From Oleisolibacter albus (GTDB taxonomy: Bacteria; Pseudomonadota; Alphaproteobacteria; Azospirillales; Azospirillaceae): a DNA stretch of 64,000 nucleotides. A program made the position numbers and the translations under genes. Under the pieces are notes generated by a model. The model was not told the origin of the DNA. It saw nothing but the letters and a program-made list of their open reading frames with translations, and ran no database searches. The DNA is taken from NCBI RefSeq assembly GCF_003336875.1, contig NZ_QGNJ01000004.1, positions 124,001 through 188,000 of the forward strand, in the 5' to 3' direction. Each line of letters starts with the position of its first letter. The first letter of the stretch is position 1. This document shows positions 41,884 through 50,830 of this stretch, piece by piece.

Positions 41884-42981
41884 ATGGCCGGTCCGATCCC
41901 CAATCCGGGTATTCTCGACATCGCCGCCTATGTGGGGGGCGAGGCCCATGCGCCGGGCGCCGACCGTCTGATCCGTCTGGCCAGCAACGAAGGCGCCTAT
42001 GGCCCCAGCCCCAAGGCCATGGAGGCCTACAAGGCCCTGGCCGGTGAGATCCACCGCTATCCCGACGGGCATGCCACGGCCCTGCGTGAGGCCATCGGCC
42101 GCCGCTTCGGCTACGACCCCGCCCGCATCGTCTGCGGCGCCGGGTCCGACGAGCTGCTGCAGCTGCTGACCAAATGCTATGCCGGGCCGGGCAGCGAGGT
42201 GCTGTACAGCCGTCACGGCTTCCTGATCTATCCCATCGCCGCCAAGGCGGCCGGGGCGACGCCGGTGGCGGCGCCGGAAACGGGCCTGAAGGCCGATGTG
42301 GATGCGCTGCTGGCCCGGGTCAACGACCGCACCCGCATCGTCTTCGTCGCCAACCCCAACAATCCCACCGGCAGCTATCTGACCAGCCGCGAGCTGGCCC
42401 GGCTGCATGCCGGCCTGCCGCGGCATGTGCTGCTGGTCATCGACGCGGCCTATGCCGAGTTCGTGCGGCTGAACGATTACAGCTCCGGTGCCGAGTTCGT
42501 GGAGAGTTTCCCCAACGTCGTGATGACGCGGACCTTCTCCAAGCTCTATGCCCTGGGCGGGCTGCGTCTGGGCTGGGCCTATTGCTCCCAGCCGGTGGCC
42601 GATGTGCTGAACCGGGTGCGCGGACCGTTCAACGTCTCCTCCGCCGCCATCGCCGCCGGTGTGGCCGCGCTGGAGGATGTGGCCTTCGCCGAGAAGAGCC
42701 GGCAGCTGAACGAGGAGAACCGCGCCGCCTTCACCCGGGCGGTGACGGCGGCCGGTCTGACCGTCCACCCCAGCATCGCCAATTTCGTGCTGGTGGATTT
42801 CTCCGGCCAGCTGGGCCAGAAGGCCGATGCCGAGCAGGCCCGCCAGTTCCTCAAGGCCCGCGGCATCCTGGTGCGCCAGATGGGCGCCTATGGTCTGGGC
42901 AACTGCCTGCGCATCTCCATCGGCACGGCCGAGGAGATGCAGACCGTGGCCCAGGGGCTGGCCGACTGGGTCCATGGGTGA
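41884..42981 (+). CDS. hisC: Histidinol-phosphate / aromatic aminotransferase
   Basis: PLP enzyme of the aspartate aminotransferase fold I, 365 residues. Motifs: IRLASNEGAYGPSPKAMEA at the N-terminus, ANPNNPTGSYLT, VIDAAYAEFV, the Schiff-base Lys in TRTFSKLYALGGLRLGW, and RISIGTAEEM at the C-terminus. In this CM-hisC-tyrA context the enzyme probably acts on prephenate or phenylpyruvate-type substrates for aromatic synthesis as well as, or instead of, histidinol phosphate. It sits 66 bp after the chorismate mutase and 18 bp before tyrA. Confidence 0.93.
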   Translation: MAGPIPNPGILDIAAYVGGEAHAPGADRLIRLASNEGAYGPSPKAMEAYKALAGEIHRYPDGHATALREAIGRRFGYDPARIVCGAGSDELLQLLTKCYAGPGSEVLYSRHGFLIYPIAAKAAGATPVAAPETGLKADVDALLARVNDRTRIVFVANPNNPTGSYLTSRELARLHAGLPRHVLLVIDAAYAEFVRLNDYSSGAEFVESFPNVVMTRTFSKLYALGGLRLGWAYCSQPVADVLNRVRGPFNVSSAAIAAGVAALEDVAFAEKSRQLNEENRAAFTRAVTAAGLTVHPSIANFVLVDFSGQLGQKADAEQARQFLKARGILVRQMGAYGLGNCLRISIGTAEEMQTVAQGLADWVHG

Positions 42982-42999
42982 CGCACAGGTGATGCAACC

Positions 43000-43887
43000 A
43001 TGACCGCGCCCCTGTTCCCCCGTGTCGCCATCATCGGGCTTGGCCTGATCGGCTCGTCGCTGGCCCGCTGTTTCCAGGCCGACCCGACGCTGGCCGGCAC
43101 GGTGGTGGCGGCCGACCGCAGCGACGCCGTCTGCGCCCGCGTCCTCGACCTGGGGCTGGCGGCCGAAGCCGGCACCGATGCCGCCGCCGCGGTGACGGGG
43201 GCGGATCTGGTCATCCTGGCCGTCCCCATCGGCGCCTGCGCGGCCCTGGCGGCGGAGATCGGCCCGCGGCTGAAGCCGGGGGCCATCCTCACCGATGTGG
43301 GCTCGGTCAAGGAGTCGGTGGTGCGGGACATGCTGCCCCATCTGGCCGCGGGCGTGCATTTCGTGCCCGGTCACCCCATCGCCGGCACCGAGCATTCCGG
43401 CCCCGACGCCGGCTTCGCCAGCCTGTTCCAGGGGCGCTGGTGCATCCTGACCCCGCCCGCCGGCACCGACCCGGATGCGGTGGAGCGGGTGGCCACGCTG
43501 TGGCGGCGCTGCGGCTCCATGGTCGAGGTGATGGAACCCGGCCATCACGACCGGGTCCTGGCCATCACCAGCCACCTGCCCCACCTCATCGCCTATACCA
43601 TCGTCGGCACGGCCACGGACCTGGAGGAGCATCTGCAGTCCGCGGTGATCCGCTTCTCCGCCTCGGGCTTCCGCGACTTCACCCGCATCGCCGCCAGCGA
43701 TCCGGTGATGTGGCGCGACATCTTCCTCAACAACCGCGAGGCCGTGCTGGAGATCATCCAGCGCTTCACCGAGGATCTGACGGCCCTGCAGCGCGCCATC
43801 CGCTGGGGCGAGGGGGAGACGCTGGAGGCGCTGTTCACCCGCACCCGCGCCATCCGCCGCGGCATCATCGACGCCAAGCAGGCCTGA
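43000..43887 (+). CDS. tyrA: Prephenate/arogenate dehydrogenase
   Basis: Oxidative decarboxylation of prephenate or arogenate toward tyrosine. 295 residues. N-terminal Rossmann loop GLGLIGSS (13-20) with Arg22 and a basic/acidic pair AADRSD. LVILAVPIGACAALAAEIG and VPGHPIAGTEHSGPDAG (the HPIAGxE motif that binds prephenate) follow. The C-terminal helices contain ITSHLPHLIAY and RIAASDPVMWRDIFLNNREA. NAD or NADP preference is undetermined. Last of the CM-hisC-tyrA run. Confidence 0.96.
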   Translation: MTAPLFPRVAIIGLGLIGSSLARCFQADPTLAGTVVAADRSDAVCARVLDLGLAAEAGTDAAAAVTGADLVILAVPIGACAALAAEIGPRLKPGAILTDVGSVKESVVRDMLPHLAAGVHFVPGHPIAGTEHSGPDAGFASLFQGRWCILTPPAGTDPDAVERVATLWRRCGSMVEVMEPGHHDRVLAITSHLPHLIAYTIVGTATDLEEHLQSAVIRFSASGFRDFTRIAASDPVMWRDIFLNNREAVLEIIQRFTEDLTALQRAIRWGEGETLEALFTRTRAIRRGIIDAKQA

Positions 43888-43909
43888 CCGCCCACCGGGC
43901 CGGAGGCGG

Positions 43910-44380
43910 CTACTCCCCGGTTCCCGGCTCGCGCGCCTCCTGCTCGATCTTCTCCTTCAGATCCGCGGTCGGCTGGTCGGAGGGGCGGGCCTCCACCACC
44001 ACGGGGGCGACACCGTCATCCTTGGTCAGGCCGACCTTCTTGGCCGCCCCCTCCGACAGGTCGATGATGCGCCCGTCCACATGCGGGCCGCGGTCATTGA
44101 TCTTCACCTCCACCGATTTGCCGGTTTCAAGGTTGGTGACCTCGGCCTTGGCCCCCAGCGGCAGGTCCTTGGAGGCGGCGGTGGGCTTGTTCTTGTCGAA
44201 GATCTCGCCGCTGGCGGTCTTCTTGCCGTGGAAGCGGTTGCCATAGAAGGACGCCTCGCCCTTGTCCACCGCCACCGGCTCATCGGCGCGGGCGGCGAAG
44301 GGTGGGGCCAGGCTCAGGGCAAAGCACAGCGTCTGGGCGAGCAGGAAAGGGCGGGCCAGGGCGGGGCGCTTGGGCGGCAT
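43910..44380 (-). CDS. rlpA: RlpA-like septal ring / double-psi beta-barrel protein
   Basis: 156 residues. Signal peptide (ALARPFLLAQTLCFALSLA, cut near ARA-D), so periplasmic and not a lipoprotein. The DPBB domain has GEASFYGNRFHGKKTASGE at its start, LPLGAKAEVTNLETGKSVEV in the middle and INDRGPHVDGRIIDLSEGAA, the RlpA signature with the catalytic-type Asp. No SPOR domain follows; instead the tail is Glu/Lys-rich. It is therefore shorter than classical RlpA lytic transglycosylases. Convergent with tyrA, 22 bp apart. Confidence 0.88.
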   Translation of the reverse strand: MPPKRPALARPFLLAQTLCFALSLAPPFAARADEPVAVDKGEASFYGNRFHGKKTASGEIFDKNKPTAASKDLPLGAKAEVTNLETGKSVEVKINDRGPHVDGRIIDLSEGAAKKVGLTKDDGVAPVVVEARPSDQPTADLKEKIEQEAREPGTGE

Positions 44381-44428
44381 GGGGGCGGCTCCGGCAGGGG
44401 ACGGGTGTGGAGGCGGTAACAGCCGGCC

Positions 44429-45022
44429 TCAGCCCTCGGTGCCGTCACGGCGCATGCGCTCCCCCAATTCGCGGGCCAGGTCGGTGACGGCGGTGGTGCG
44501 GCCCAGTTCCCGCGTCTCGCTGTCGGTGACGCCGTGCGCATCCAGCCGTTGGCTCAGCCGCTCCAGCATCTCGATCACCTTGGTCACCTCCTTTTCCGTC
44601 AGCAGATTGATCTGCAGGTCGAGATGCGCCCGCTCGTCGGCGCGCTGGCTCATGCGGTTCTGCTTGATCAGCACGAAGGTGGACATCAGCACCCCCTCCA
44701 GCGACACCAGCAGGCAGAGGAAGATGAAGGGGAAGGGATCAAAGGGGGCCAGGCCGGGGATCAGGCCGGTGTTGATCGCGGCCCAGCCGATGAACAGGGC
44801 CAGATGGCAGGCCACGAAGACCACCGTGCCGACGAAATTGGCGATGCCGTCGGCGATGCGGTCGCTGAGGCTGCGCCGCTCGGAGAATTCCCGCTCCAGC
44901 GCGATGACCTGCTGGATATTGGCCCGGGCCGTGCGTGGCACGACTGGTGCCTGGGCCGGCTCCCGGGCCGGCTCCTGGGACACATGCGGGTCCGCCGGGC
45001 GGGGGTCCTGGCTGTCGGGCAT
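44429..45022 (-). CDS. DUF1003 inner-membrane protein
   Basis: 197 residues from the ATG at 45022 (an ATG six codons earlier at 45040 is equally possible). Two membrane helices (VGTVVFVACHLALFIGWAAI and PFIFLCLLVSLEGVLMSTFV) are separated by a short loop. An acidic/basic tail with the conserved KQNRMSQRADERAHLDLQIN follows, diagnostic of DUF1003. The rest is a predicted coiled coil. Role unknown. 49 bp upstream of rlpA on the same strand. Confidence 0.88.
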   Translation of the reverse strand: MPDSQDPRPADPHVSQEPAREPAQAPVVPRTARANIQQVIALEREFSERRSLSDRIADGIANFVGTVVFVACHLALFIGWAAINTGLIPGLAPFDPFPFIFLCLLVSLEGVLMSTFVLIKQNRMSQRADERAHLDLQINLLTEKEVTKVIEMLERLSQRLDAHGVTDSETRELGRTTAVTDLARELGERMRRDGTEG

Positions 45023-45200
45023 GAGGGGGCCTGCTTCCATGCGACGGGGCAAGGGAAACAGGCCAGTCCGGTGGATGCTGCATGCGGGCATCCCCCTGCC
45101 CACATGACCACCTATCTTGTTCCTTACGATGTGCTGGGGGGCATGGACGAGGCTGTCGCCCGCCGACAGCGCGGGACCGCCTCGGTCCGCCGATCCGAAC

Positions 45201-46256
45201 TCAGGGCCAGCGGATCTCCGGGATTTCGCCCAGCTTGGCCGGGCCGATGGCCAGCTGCCGGGCCTGGATGGTCACCGGCACCTGCACGGCGCGGCTGCCG
45301 TCCGGCTGCGGCTGCGCCAGCAGGCCCAGCGCCGCCTTCACCCCCACGGCCTGGTTCGGGCGCAGCAGCCCGGCCCCGGCCAGGGCGTCCACCAGCACGT
45401 CGGTGCCGCCGAGACGGGCGCTGCCGGCCAGCAGCGGTTGCAGATCGCGGTCCAGGGCCAGGGTGGCATCGCCCTGCAGGGTCAGCCCCGACCAGGACAG
45501 CGACAGGCTGGTGAGATCGACCACGCCGCCGGCCTGCGACCAGTTCCGCAGGGACACGGCGGCAAGGTCGGGCGGCAGCGGCCCGCGCAGCGTGGCCTCC
45601 AGCCCCAGCCGGTCGATGCGGCTGGCCAGCGGCGCCGGCATCGGGTTGGGCAGGACCAGCCCCGACAGCCCCAGGCGGACGGACAGGGACGGATCGGTGC
45701 TGCCGGGCGCTGGCGGGGCCGGCTGCCGCCAGCCCAGGGTGATGCCGTCGGCCGCCAGCGTGCCGGGGGTCGGGCTGCGCACGGCCAGGGCCGCCGTGGA
45801 CAGGGCCAGGGTGCCGGCCCGCACCCGCCCGTCGCTGCCCAGGTCCAGCGTGCCCTCGCCGCTGCCGGCCGTCAGGGTCGGTCCTGTCGGCGTGCCGGCG
45901 GCGTCCCAGGCCGGACCGTCGGGACCGGGAAGGACGGCGCGCAGACCCTGGGGGGCGCGGATGCGCAGGGCCAGCGGGTTCCAGGGATCGGCGGCCACGC
46001 GCAGGGCGGCCAGATCCAGCCGCAGCCCGTCCGGCATCTGCAGATGGATGCGGTCGGCGCTGGCCGCCAGCTCCAGTGGCCAGCCGGCGACGTTCAGGTT
46101 GCCATATTCCACGCTGGTGCCGGCGGCACGCTGCTGCGCCGCCCAGTCCTCGACCCCGTGGCGGAGCTGCCAGGCGGCCGACACCCACCAGGCGGTGTAG
46201 GCCAGCACCAGCAGCAGCAGGACGACGACGGCCACGGAGACGGTACGCAGGCGCAT
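45201..46256 (-). CDS. DUF2125 membrane-anchored protein
   Basis: 351 residues from the ATG at 46256 (MRLRTVSVAVVVLLLLVLAY). An N-terminal signal/anchor is followed by WWVSAAWQLRHGVEDWAAQQ and YGNLNVAGWPLELAASADRI, the typical start of DUF2125 proteins. The remainder is repetitive in beta-type strands. Such proteins are predicted periplasmic with no assigned function. It is divergent from chaC (112 bp between starts). Confidence 0.83.
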   Translation of the reverse strand: MRLRTVSVAVVVLLLLVLAYTAWWVSAAWQLRHGVEDWAAQQRAAGTSVEYGNLNVAGWPLELAASADRIHLQMPDGLRLDLAALRVAADPWNPLALRIRAPQGLRAVLPGPDGPAWDAAGTPTGPTLTAGSGEGTLDLGSDGRVRAGTLALSTAALAVRSPTPGTLAADGITLGWRQPAPPAPGSTDPSLSVRLGLSGLVLPNPMPAPLASRIDRLGLEATLRGPLPPDLAAVSLRNWSQAGGVVDLTSLSLSWSGLTLQGDATLALDRDLQPLLAGSARLGGTDVLVDALAGAGLLRPNQAVGVKAALGLLAQPQPDGSRAVQVPVTIQARQLAIGPAKLGEIPEIRWP

Positions 46257-46368
46257 GGGATCTCGATGCGGGTGGCGGGCGGTGCCGCGGCGGAACCGCG
46301 GGGGCCGTGGTATCGGCGCTTGGGCCGGCGGCGGGATGATGCTACCTGATAGGGCCAGGATGCGCGAC

Positions 46369-47019
46369 ATGCCCCCCACGCACAGCTCCCCCCCGTCCCC
46401 GGCGGCGGTCTCCGCGACCGCGCCGTCCCCCCGCGACGAGATCGGCCACAGCCCCGGTGCCGAGCTGTGGGTCTTCGCCTACGGCTCGCTGATGTGGAAT
46501 CCCGGCTTTCCCGCCCTGGAGCGGCAGGCCGCTCTGGTGCGCGGCTGGCACCGCAGCTTCTGCATCTACAGCCACCATCACCGCGGCACACCCGCCGCGC
46601 CCGGTGCCGTGCTGGGGCTGGACCGCGGCGGCAGCTGCCGCGGCGTCGCCTTCCGCGTGGCCGACGGGGACGTGGATCGGGTGCTGGACTATCTCTGGGC
46701 ACGGGAGATGGTCAACCGGGTCTATGTGCCCCGGTATGTGCCGGTGCGGCTGGCCGGCGGCGGGCGCGTGGCGGCGTTGACCTTCACCGCCGACCGCGGG
46801 CATGGCCAGTATTGCGGCCGCCTCGGTGCCGATGGCACGGCCCGGCTGATCCGCCAGGGCGTTGGCATCAGCGGCCGTGCTGTGGACTATCTGGCCAGCC
46901 TGCTGGCGCATCTGCAGGCGCTGGGCATCCGCGACCACGGCCTGCTCGATCTGGCCCGCCGGGTGGCCGAGCCGGACAGGCGCGAACCGGGCCGCGAACC
47001 GGGCCGCGAACCCGGCTGA
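46369..47019 (+). CDS. ChaC-family gamma-glutamylcyclotransferase
   Basis: Cleaves gamma-glutamyl groups, glutathione-specific in ChaC proteins. I choose the ATG at 46369 (AGGA 8 nt upstream) rather than 46360; 216 residues. ELWVFAYGSLMWNPGFPALE has the substrate-binding YGSL, and LVRGWHRSFCIYSHHHRGT is the ChaC block. The likely general acid/base Glu is in YLWAREMVNRVYVPR. The last 12 residues are a three-fold REPG-like repeat (codons 46981-47016) outside the conserved fold. Confidence 0.93.
   Translation: MPPTHSSPPSPAAVSATAPSPRDEIGHSPGAELWVFAYGSLMWNPGFPALERQAALVRGWHRSFCIYSHHHRGTPAAPGAVLGLDRGGSCRGVAFRVADGDVDRVLDYLWAREMVNRVYVPRYVPVRLAGGGRVAALTFTADRGHGQYCGRLGADGTARLIRQGVGISGRAVDYLASLLAHLQALGIRDHGLLDLARRVAEPDRREPGREPGREPG
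46981..47016 (+). repeat. Three 12-bp tandem repeats in the chaC 3' end
   Basis: Units CGCGAACCGGGC, CGCGAACCGGGC and CGCGAACCCGGC encode the tail REPGREPGREPG. In-frame, so copy-number change would only alter the tail. Confidence 0.85.
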
Positions 47020-47037
47020 CCGTGGCCGGGAACGCCG

Positions 47038-48702
47038 TCAGCCCGACGGATCAACGGGGGGAGGGCCCGGTGGGCCGGCGGGGGGAAGGATGGCGCCGGC
47101 CCGGGCTGCCAGGATGAACCGGTCGAACCGGGCCGCCGTCCGGTCCAAGGCGGACCGGACAACCCGGTCATAGTGTCCGCTGGCCGCGGCCCTGGACTGC
47201 CGCAGGCGTTCCACGTCGTCGATGAGTGCCAGCGCGGCCGCCACATAGCCGTCCGGTGTCGCAGTCACCAGCTCGTCCCGCTGCAACAGGGCCAGGATCG
47301 ACGCGGTCGTCCGTGCCGAGGGGAGCGCCCCGCACAGCGTCAGCACCGGCACACCCTGGGACAGCGCATCCAGGCTGACCAGCCCGCCGCTGTAGGGATA
47401 GGTGTCCAGGGCCAGATCGATATCCCGATGGCGCGCCAGATAGGGGGCAAGGGCTTCGCGGCCCTCGAAGCGGAGTCGATGCGGCGCGATCCCGAAATCC
47501 GCCATCCGCCGCAACACCCGGCGTTCGACGCCCGGGTCGGCATAGAGATCGTCCTTCAGGATCAGCTCCGTCGCCGGTCTGGCCGCCATGATCCGGCCCC
47601 ACATCGCCAGCAGCGGGTCGGACAGCTTCTCCGCCCGGGCGAAGCAGCCGAGCCTGACCGGACCGGGGGGATCGCGCGGGGGCTCATCCCCCTCGGGGGC
47701 CGGCTGGAGGTCGCACAGGGTCGGGCAGGGGACATCCACCAGGGCTTCCGGGAACAGGTGCCGCTCCGACCGGGGGGCCAGCACCGGGTCGGTGACCAGC
47801 GCGTCGATCCCCGGCGTCCCCGGTCCGGGAAGGTACCCCCAGGCCGAAACCTGCACCGGGGCCGGCCGCAGGGCGAACAGGCCCAGCCGGTTGCCGGAGG
47901 TATGCCCGTCCAGGTCGACCAGGATATCGACGGCATCGGCGCGGATCAGGCGGGCCGCTTCCTCGTCGCTCAGGCCCACCAGGGACCGCCACCCGTCCAC
48001 CGCCAGCCGCAGCCGGACGGTCATCCCGTCCCGGCGCGGGCTGCCCGAATAGCAGGTGATCCTGACCCGGCCGCGGTCGTGACGCTCGATCAGCGGCACG
48101 AAGACCCTGGCGGCGGCATGGGAGCGGAAGCAGGCCGAGACATAGCCCACATGCACACGGCCCTGCGGGTCCGCCGGCGGCGGGACCGCCCTGGCCGCTC
48201 CCGGAAAGATCCCGCGCTGCAACGCCTTCAGCCCGGCCGTCGTCGCCCCCGGGTCGAGGGAGGCGGCATAGATGATGTTCGAGGCCGTCAGGCGGTCCGT
48301 CGGGTCGATCCGGCACGCTTCCCGCCAGGTCTCGACGGCCCCGGCAAGGTCACCAAGCTGCATCAGGGCGTTCCCCCGCTCCCTCAGCAGCCGGCTGGTC
48401 CTCGTGCCCGTGGCAAGGGCCCGGTCCGTCCGCGCCAGCGCCAGCGTGGGGCGGGACAGCCGCACCGCTATCCGCGCGGCGTCCGTCATCAGGTCCGGGT
48501 CGTCCGGGTGGTCGGCGAGGGCGGCCGCCAGCGTCCCCTCGGCCACGGCGTAGTCGCCGGCAAGGGCCTGTGCCCGCGCCAGCGCAAGCCTGGCCCCGGG
48601 GCCGGCACGGCGCAGCAGGTCGAACGCTTCCGTGAAGGCCCCGGCCTGCGCCAGCCGCCAGCCTTCCGCCAGGATCCTGTCCCGGCCCGCCTGATCGGAC
48701 AT
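47038..48702 (-). CDS. TPR + SPINDLY-type (GT41) O-linked glycosyltransferase
   Basis: 554 residues from the ATG at 48702, which overlaps the kinase stop by 1 nt (TGATG). Residues about 1-150 hold helical TPR-like repeats (ILAEGWRLAQAGAFTEAFDL, NALMQLGDLAGAVETWREAC). From about residue 165 is the GT41 catalytic region: VHVGYVSACFRSHAAARVFV, VDILVDLDGHTSGNRLGLFA, RPAPVQVSAWGYLPGPGTPG and LDTYPYSGGLVSLDALSQGV. These match OGT/SPINDLY, which transfer GlcNAc or fucose to Ser/Thr hydroxyls. It is the last gene of the peptide-linked operon, so the peptide core is an attractive acceptor. Sugar donor unknown. Convergent with chaC. Confidence 0.9.
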   Translation of the reverse strand: MSDQAGRDRILAEGWRLAQAGAFTEAFDLLRRAGPGARLALARAQALAGDYAVAEGTLAAALADHPDDPDLMTDAARIAVRLSRPTLALARTDRALATGTRTSRLLRERGNALMQLGDLAGAVETWREACRIDPTDRLTASNIIYAASLDPGATTAGLKALQRGIFPGAARAVPPPADPQGRVHVGYVSACFRSHAAARVFVPLIERHDRGRVRITCYSGSPRRDGMTVRLRLAVDGWRSLVGLSDEEAARLIRADAVDILVDLDGHTSGNRLGLFALRPAPVQVSAWGYLPGPGTPGIDALVTDPVLAPRSERHLFPEALVDVPCPTLCDLQPAPEGDEPPRDPPGPVRLGCFARAEKLSDPLLAMWGRIMAARPATELILKDDLYADPGVERRVLRRMADFGIAPHRLRFEGREALAPYLARHRDIDLALDTYPYSGGLVSLDALSQGVPVLTLCGALPSARTTASILALLQRDELVTATPDGYVAAALALIDDVERLRQSRAAASGHYDRVVRSALDRTAARFDRFILAARAGAILPPAGPPGPPPVDPSG

Positions 48703-49643
48703 CAGGGGCATGGGGCTGCGCCGCCGGCCATGGCGGCGAGATGGGCCGCAAAGCCTGGCAGCCGGTCGAGCCCGTCGGGGGCCGAAACCGAGAATACCGG
48801 GACGGCCGCGCAAAGGTCCGCCACAGACGCCAGCAGATCCCTCCGGCTTCCCAGCAGGGGGGCGACCGAAAGCCCGGTCACATGGGACAGGAGCATCGGC
48901 ACGGCCAGGGCCGGCGGCAGCCGCTTGATGGACCCGCTGCCGGGCTGGCGCCCGGTGAGAAGCACGACGGCGCCGATCCGGACCGGTTCCGGGGACAGCC
49001 CCGCGGGGATGGGCAGGCGCACCTTGCCGTCGGCCGTCGGCGCGCCCCGCAGCGCCAGGGCGTCGGCGGCATCGGGCAGCAGGCGGAGCGCGGGGAAGAC
49101 CGGCCGCAGAACCGGGCCGTCCGGCCCCGGCTCCGGTGCGCACAGGTCGTCGGCCACAACCACGCCGCCGGCCTTCATCAGGGCCGCCAGCAGGGTGGAC
49201 TTGCCCCTGCCGCTGGCGCCGTGGACAAGGATGGCCCGTTCCCCGACCGACACCGCGCCGGCATGCAGCGGCAGCCGGTCCCTGTACAGCAGGGCCGCGG
49301 ACAGGGCAGCGCCGGGGATGAAGTCCAGGGCCTCGTCGATCTGGGCGGCTGTCCGCCCCCAGACCGTCAGCGCCCGGCCGGCGCGGAGATGCAGCCGCCC
49401 GCCCAGGGGGGGCTGGACAAGCCACGCATCGCCGCCGACGGCCCAGTTCGGCCCCCGGGTCGCTTCCCCCTGGATGTCGGGCGGGGCGCCGGTCCTGACG
49501 ATCCGGATGGTCAGGTCGGCCGGTCCGTCCCCGGCCGGCAGGGCCGGAAGCCGAAGCGGCGACAGGATATTCAGTCCGCCGACCGCATGGGAAAACCATT
49601 GCGTCCCCTGCGCGCCGGCCGGCAGGCGGGGCCCGTCAGGCAT
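48702..49643 (-). CDS. HprK-related P-loop kinase (peptide kinase-like)
   Basis: 313 residues from the ATG at 49643, which overlaps the PqqD-like gene by 8 nt. The C-terminal half shows the HPr kinase-like signature LPLHAGAVSVGERAILVHG, then Walker A GASGRGKST and an Asp pair in VVVADDLCAP, as in lasso-peptide kinases (ThcoK/PadeK) and HprK-like proteins. The N-terminal region (about residues 1-115) is unrelated to the HprK regulatory domain. Such kinases phosphorylate Ser side chains; in lasso systems the target is the C-terminal Ser of the precursor. Both peptides encoded upstream end in Ser. HPr itself is not encoded here. Kinase activity is inferred, not shown. Confidence 0.75.
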   Translation of the reverse strand: MPDGPRLPAGAQGTQWFSHAVGGLNILSPLRLPALPAGDGPADLTIRIVRTGAPPDIQGEATRGPNWAVGGDAWLVQPPLGGRLHLRAGRALTVWGRTAAQIDEALDFIPGAALSAALLYRDRLPLHAGAVSVGERAILVHGASGRGKSTLLAALMKAGGVVVADDLCAPEPGPDGPVLRPVFPALRLLPDAADALALRGAPTADGKVRLPIPAGLSPEPVRIGAVVLLTGRQPGSGSIKRLPPALAVPMLLSHVTGLSVAPLLGSRRDLLASVADLCAAVPVFSVSAPDGLDRLPGFAAHLAAMAGGAAPCP

Positions 49644-49935
49644 CCGCCACCGGGGGGGCGGCCAGCAGCCCGGCCTCTTCAAGGCTGTTGAGGAAGGTCA
49701 GCACGTCGGCAAGGCAGGTGGCCGCGTCCACGTCGTACATCTTGCCCAGGCGGGCGCAGATATCACGGACCGCCATGGGCGACGTGATCAGGGCGCCGAT
49801 CCGGCTGCCCGTGGCCCCCAACGCGGCATAGGTGCCGGTCTCCGCGTTCAGGAGCACGGTTTCCCCGTCGATTTCGGTTTGCAGCAGCCCGCTGGCCAGG
49901 GCCACGATGCTGTCCGCTGTCATTGTCCGTCCCAT
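49636..49935 (-). CDS. PqqD-family peptide-binding protein (RRE-like)
   Basis: 99 residues from the ATG at 49935, with AGGGGGAGC just upstream; an ATG four codons later (49923) is possible. LLQTEIDGETVLLNAETGTY, followed by AALGATGSRIGALI, is the PqqD winged-helix pattern. The C-terminal helices are rich in Asp/Leu (VDAATCLADVLTFLNSLEEA). PqqD proteins bind RiPP leader peptides and present them to modifying enzymes. Here it would recognise the conserved 40-residue leader. It precedes the HprK-like gene with an 8-nt overlap. Confidence 0.8.
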   Translation of the reverse strand: MGRTMTADSIVALASGLLQTEIDGETVLLNAETGTYAALGATGSRIGALITSPMAVRDICARLGKMYDVDAATCLADVLTFLNSLEEAGLLAAPPVADA

Positions 49936-49969
49936 GCTCCCCCTCTTTCCTTCGAATGCAATCGCAGCA

Positions 49970-50830
49970 TCAGGCCGCCAGGGGCTTGCGCCAGGCGACA
50001 CAGGTCCAGTCCACCGTCTCCAGCGGGGCCTGGATGCCCTTCGTCAGCCGGAAGGCCTCGATGGCGAACCGGCAGCCGGGCAGCGCACCATAATCGTCCA
50101 CGATGACATATCCCCCGGGGGTGACCTTGCCATAGAGCGCGGAAAGCGTATCCAGGGTCGAGGTGAACAGGTCCCCGTCCAGGCGCAGGACCGCCAGGGA
50201 CTCGACCGGCAGGGTCGGAAGCGTGTCCGCGAACAGGCCTTCGACCAGGACGACATCGTCCCCCCACAGGCCGAAGCGGCGGAACGCCTCCTCGACCAGG
50301 GGCCGCTGTATGGCCAGTTCGGGCCGGTCCGACAGCGCGACGCCGGCATCGGCGGGATGGCTCGGCGGCGGCACCCCGGCAAAGCTGTCGGCCAGCCAGA
50401 CACGGCGGCCAGCCGCCCCATGGGCCTTGAAGAAGCCGCTGGCGAACAGGCCGCAGCCGCCGCGCCAGACCCCGGCCTCCAGGAAATCGCCGGCGATCCC
50501 GTCCTCGAGTATCTGCGCCAGGCACCGTTCCAGGTGGTCCAGGCGGAGGCGTCCGCTCATCGTGAAGGCGCAGTCAAGGCCGATATCATCGCGGGAGGTC
50601 CGCCCTTCCTGCCGCCGCCGGGCCAGGGCCGCGAAGCGGTCCGCCTGAAGCAGCCGGATATCCCGCAGGACGATGCGATCCGGTGTCGTCCCCGACCGGG
50701 CGCACTCATGCAGGTAGGCGATACGCAGCTCGGCTTCCAGCCCTGTCTCGTTCAACAGGACCTTCTTCAGCAGGTCGAGATAGAGGCTGGCCGGATCGCA
50801 GGCCCGGGCGGGTTCCGGAACCGGGCTCAC
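49970..50830 (-). CDS. TylF/MycF-family O-methyltransferase
   Basis: 286 residues from a GTG at 50830 that overlaps the CmcI-like stop by 4 nt (GTGA). TylF family features: MSGRLRLDHLERCLAQILED and GIAGDFLEAGVWRGGCGLFA (SAM motif I, with the acidic ExGVWRGG), then VWLADSFAGVPPPSHPADAG, LRLDGDLFTSTLDTLSALYG and GGYVIVDDYGALPGCRFAIE, whose Asp residues ligate Mg2+. Characterised TylF/MycF enzymes methylate sugar hydroxyls of macrolides. With a glycosyltransferase in the same operon, a methylated sugar on the peptide is plausible. Confidence 0.88.
   Translation of the reverse strand: MSPVPEPARACDPASLYLDLLKKVLLNETGLEAELRIAYLHECARSGTTPDRIVLRDIRLLQADRFAALARRRQEGRTSRDDIGLDCAFTMSGRLRLDHLERCLAQILEDGIAGDFLEAGVWRGGCGLFASGFFKAHGAAGRRVWLADSFAGVPPPSHPADAGVALSDRPELAIQRPLVEEAFRRFGLWGDDVVLVEGLFADTLPTLPVESLAVLRLDGDLFTSTLDTLSALYGKVTPGGYVIVDDYGALPGCRFAIEAFRLTKGIQAPLETVDWTCVAWRKPLAA

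Noticed and set aside
47038-49599. An 853-codon single gene covering both GT41 and HprK-like regions
   Set aside because: The upstream 300 codons are in a different frame from the HprK-like product and lack domain similarity; the two genes are separated by a TGATG junction at 48702.
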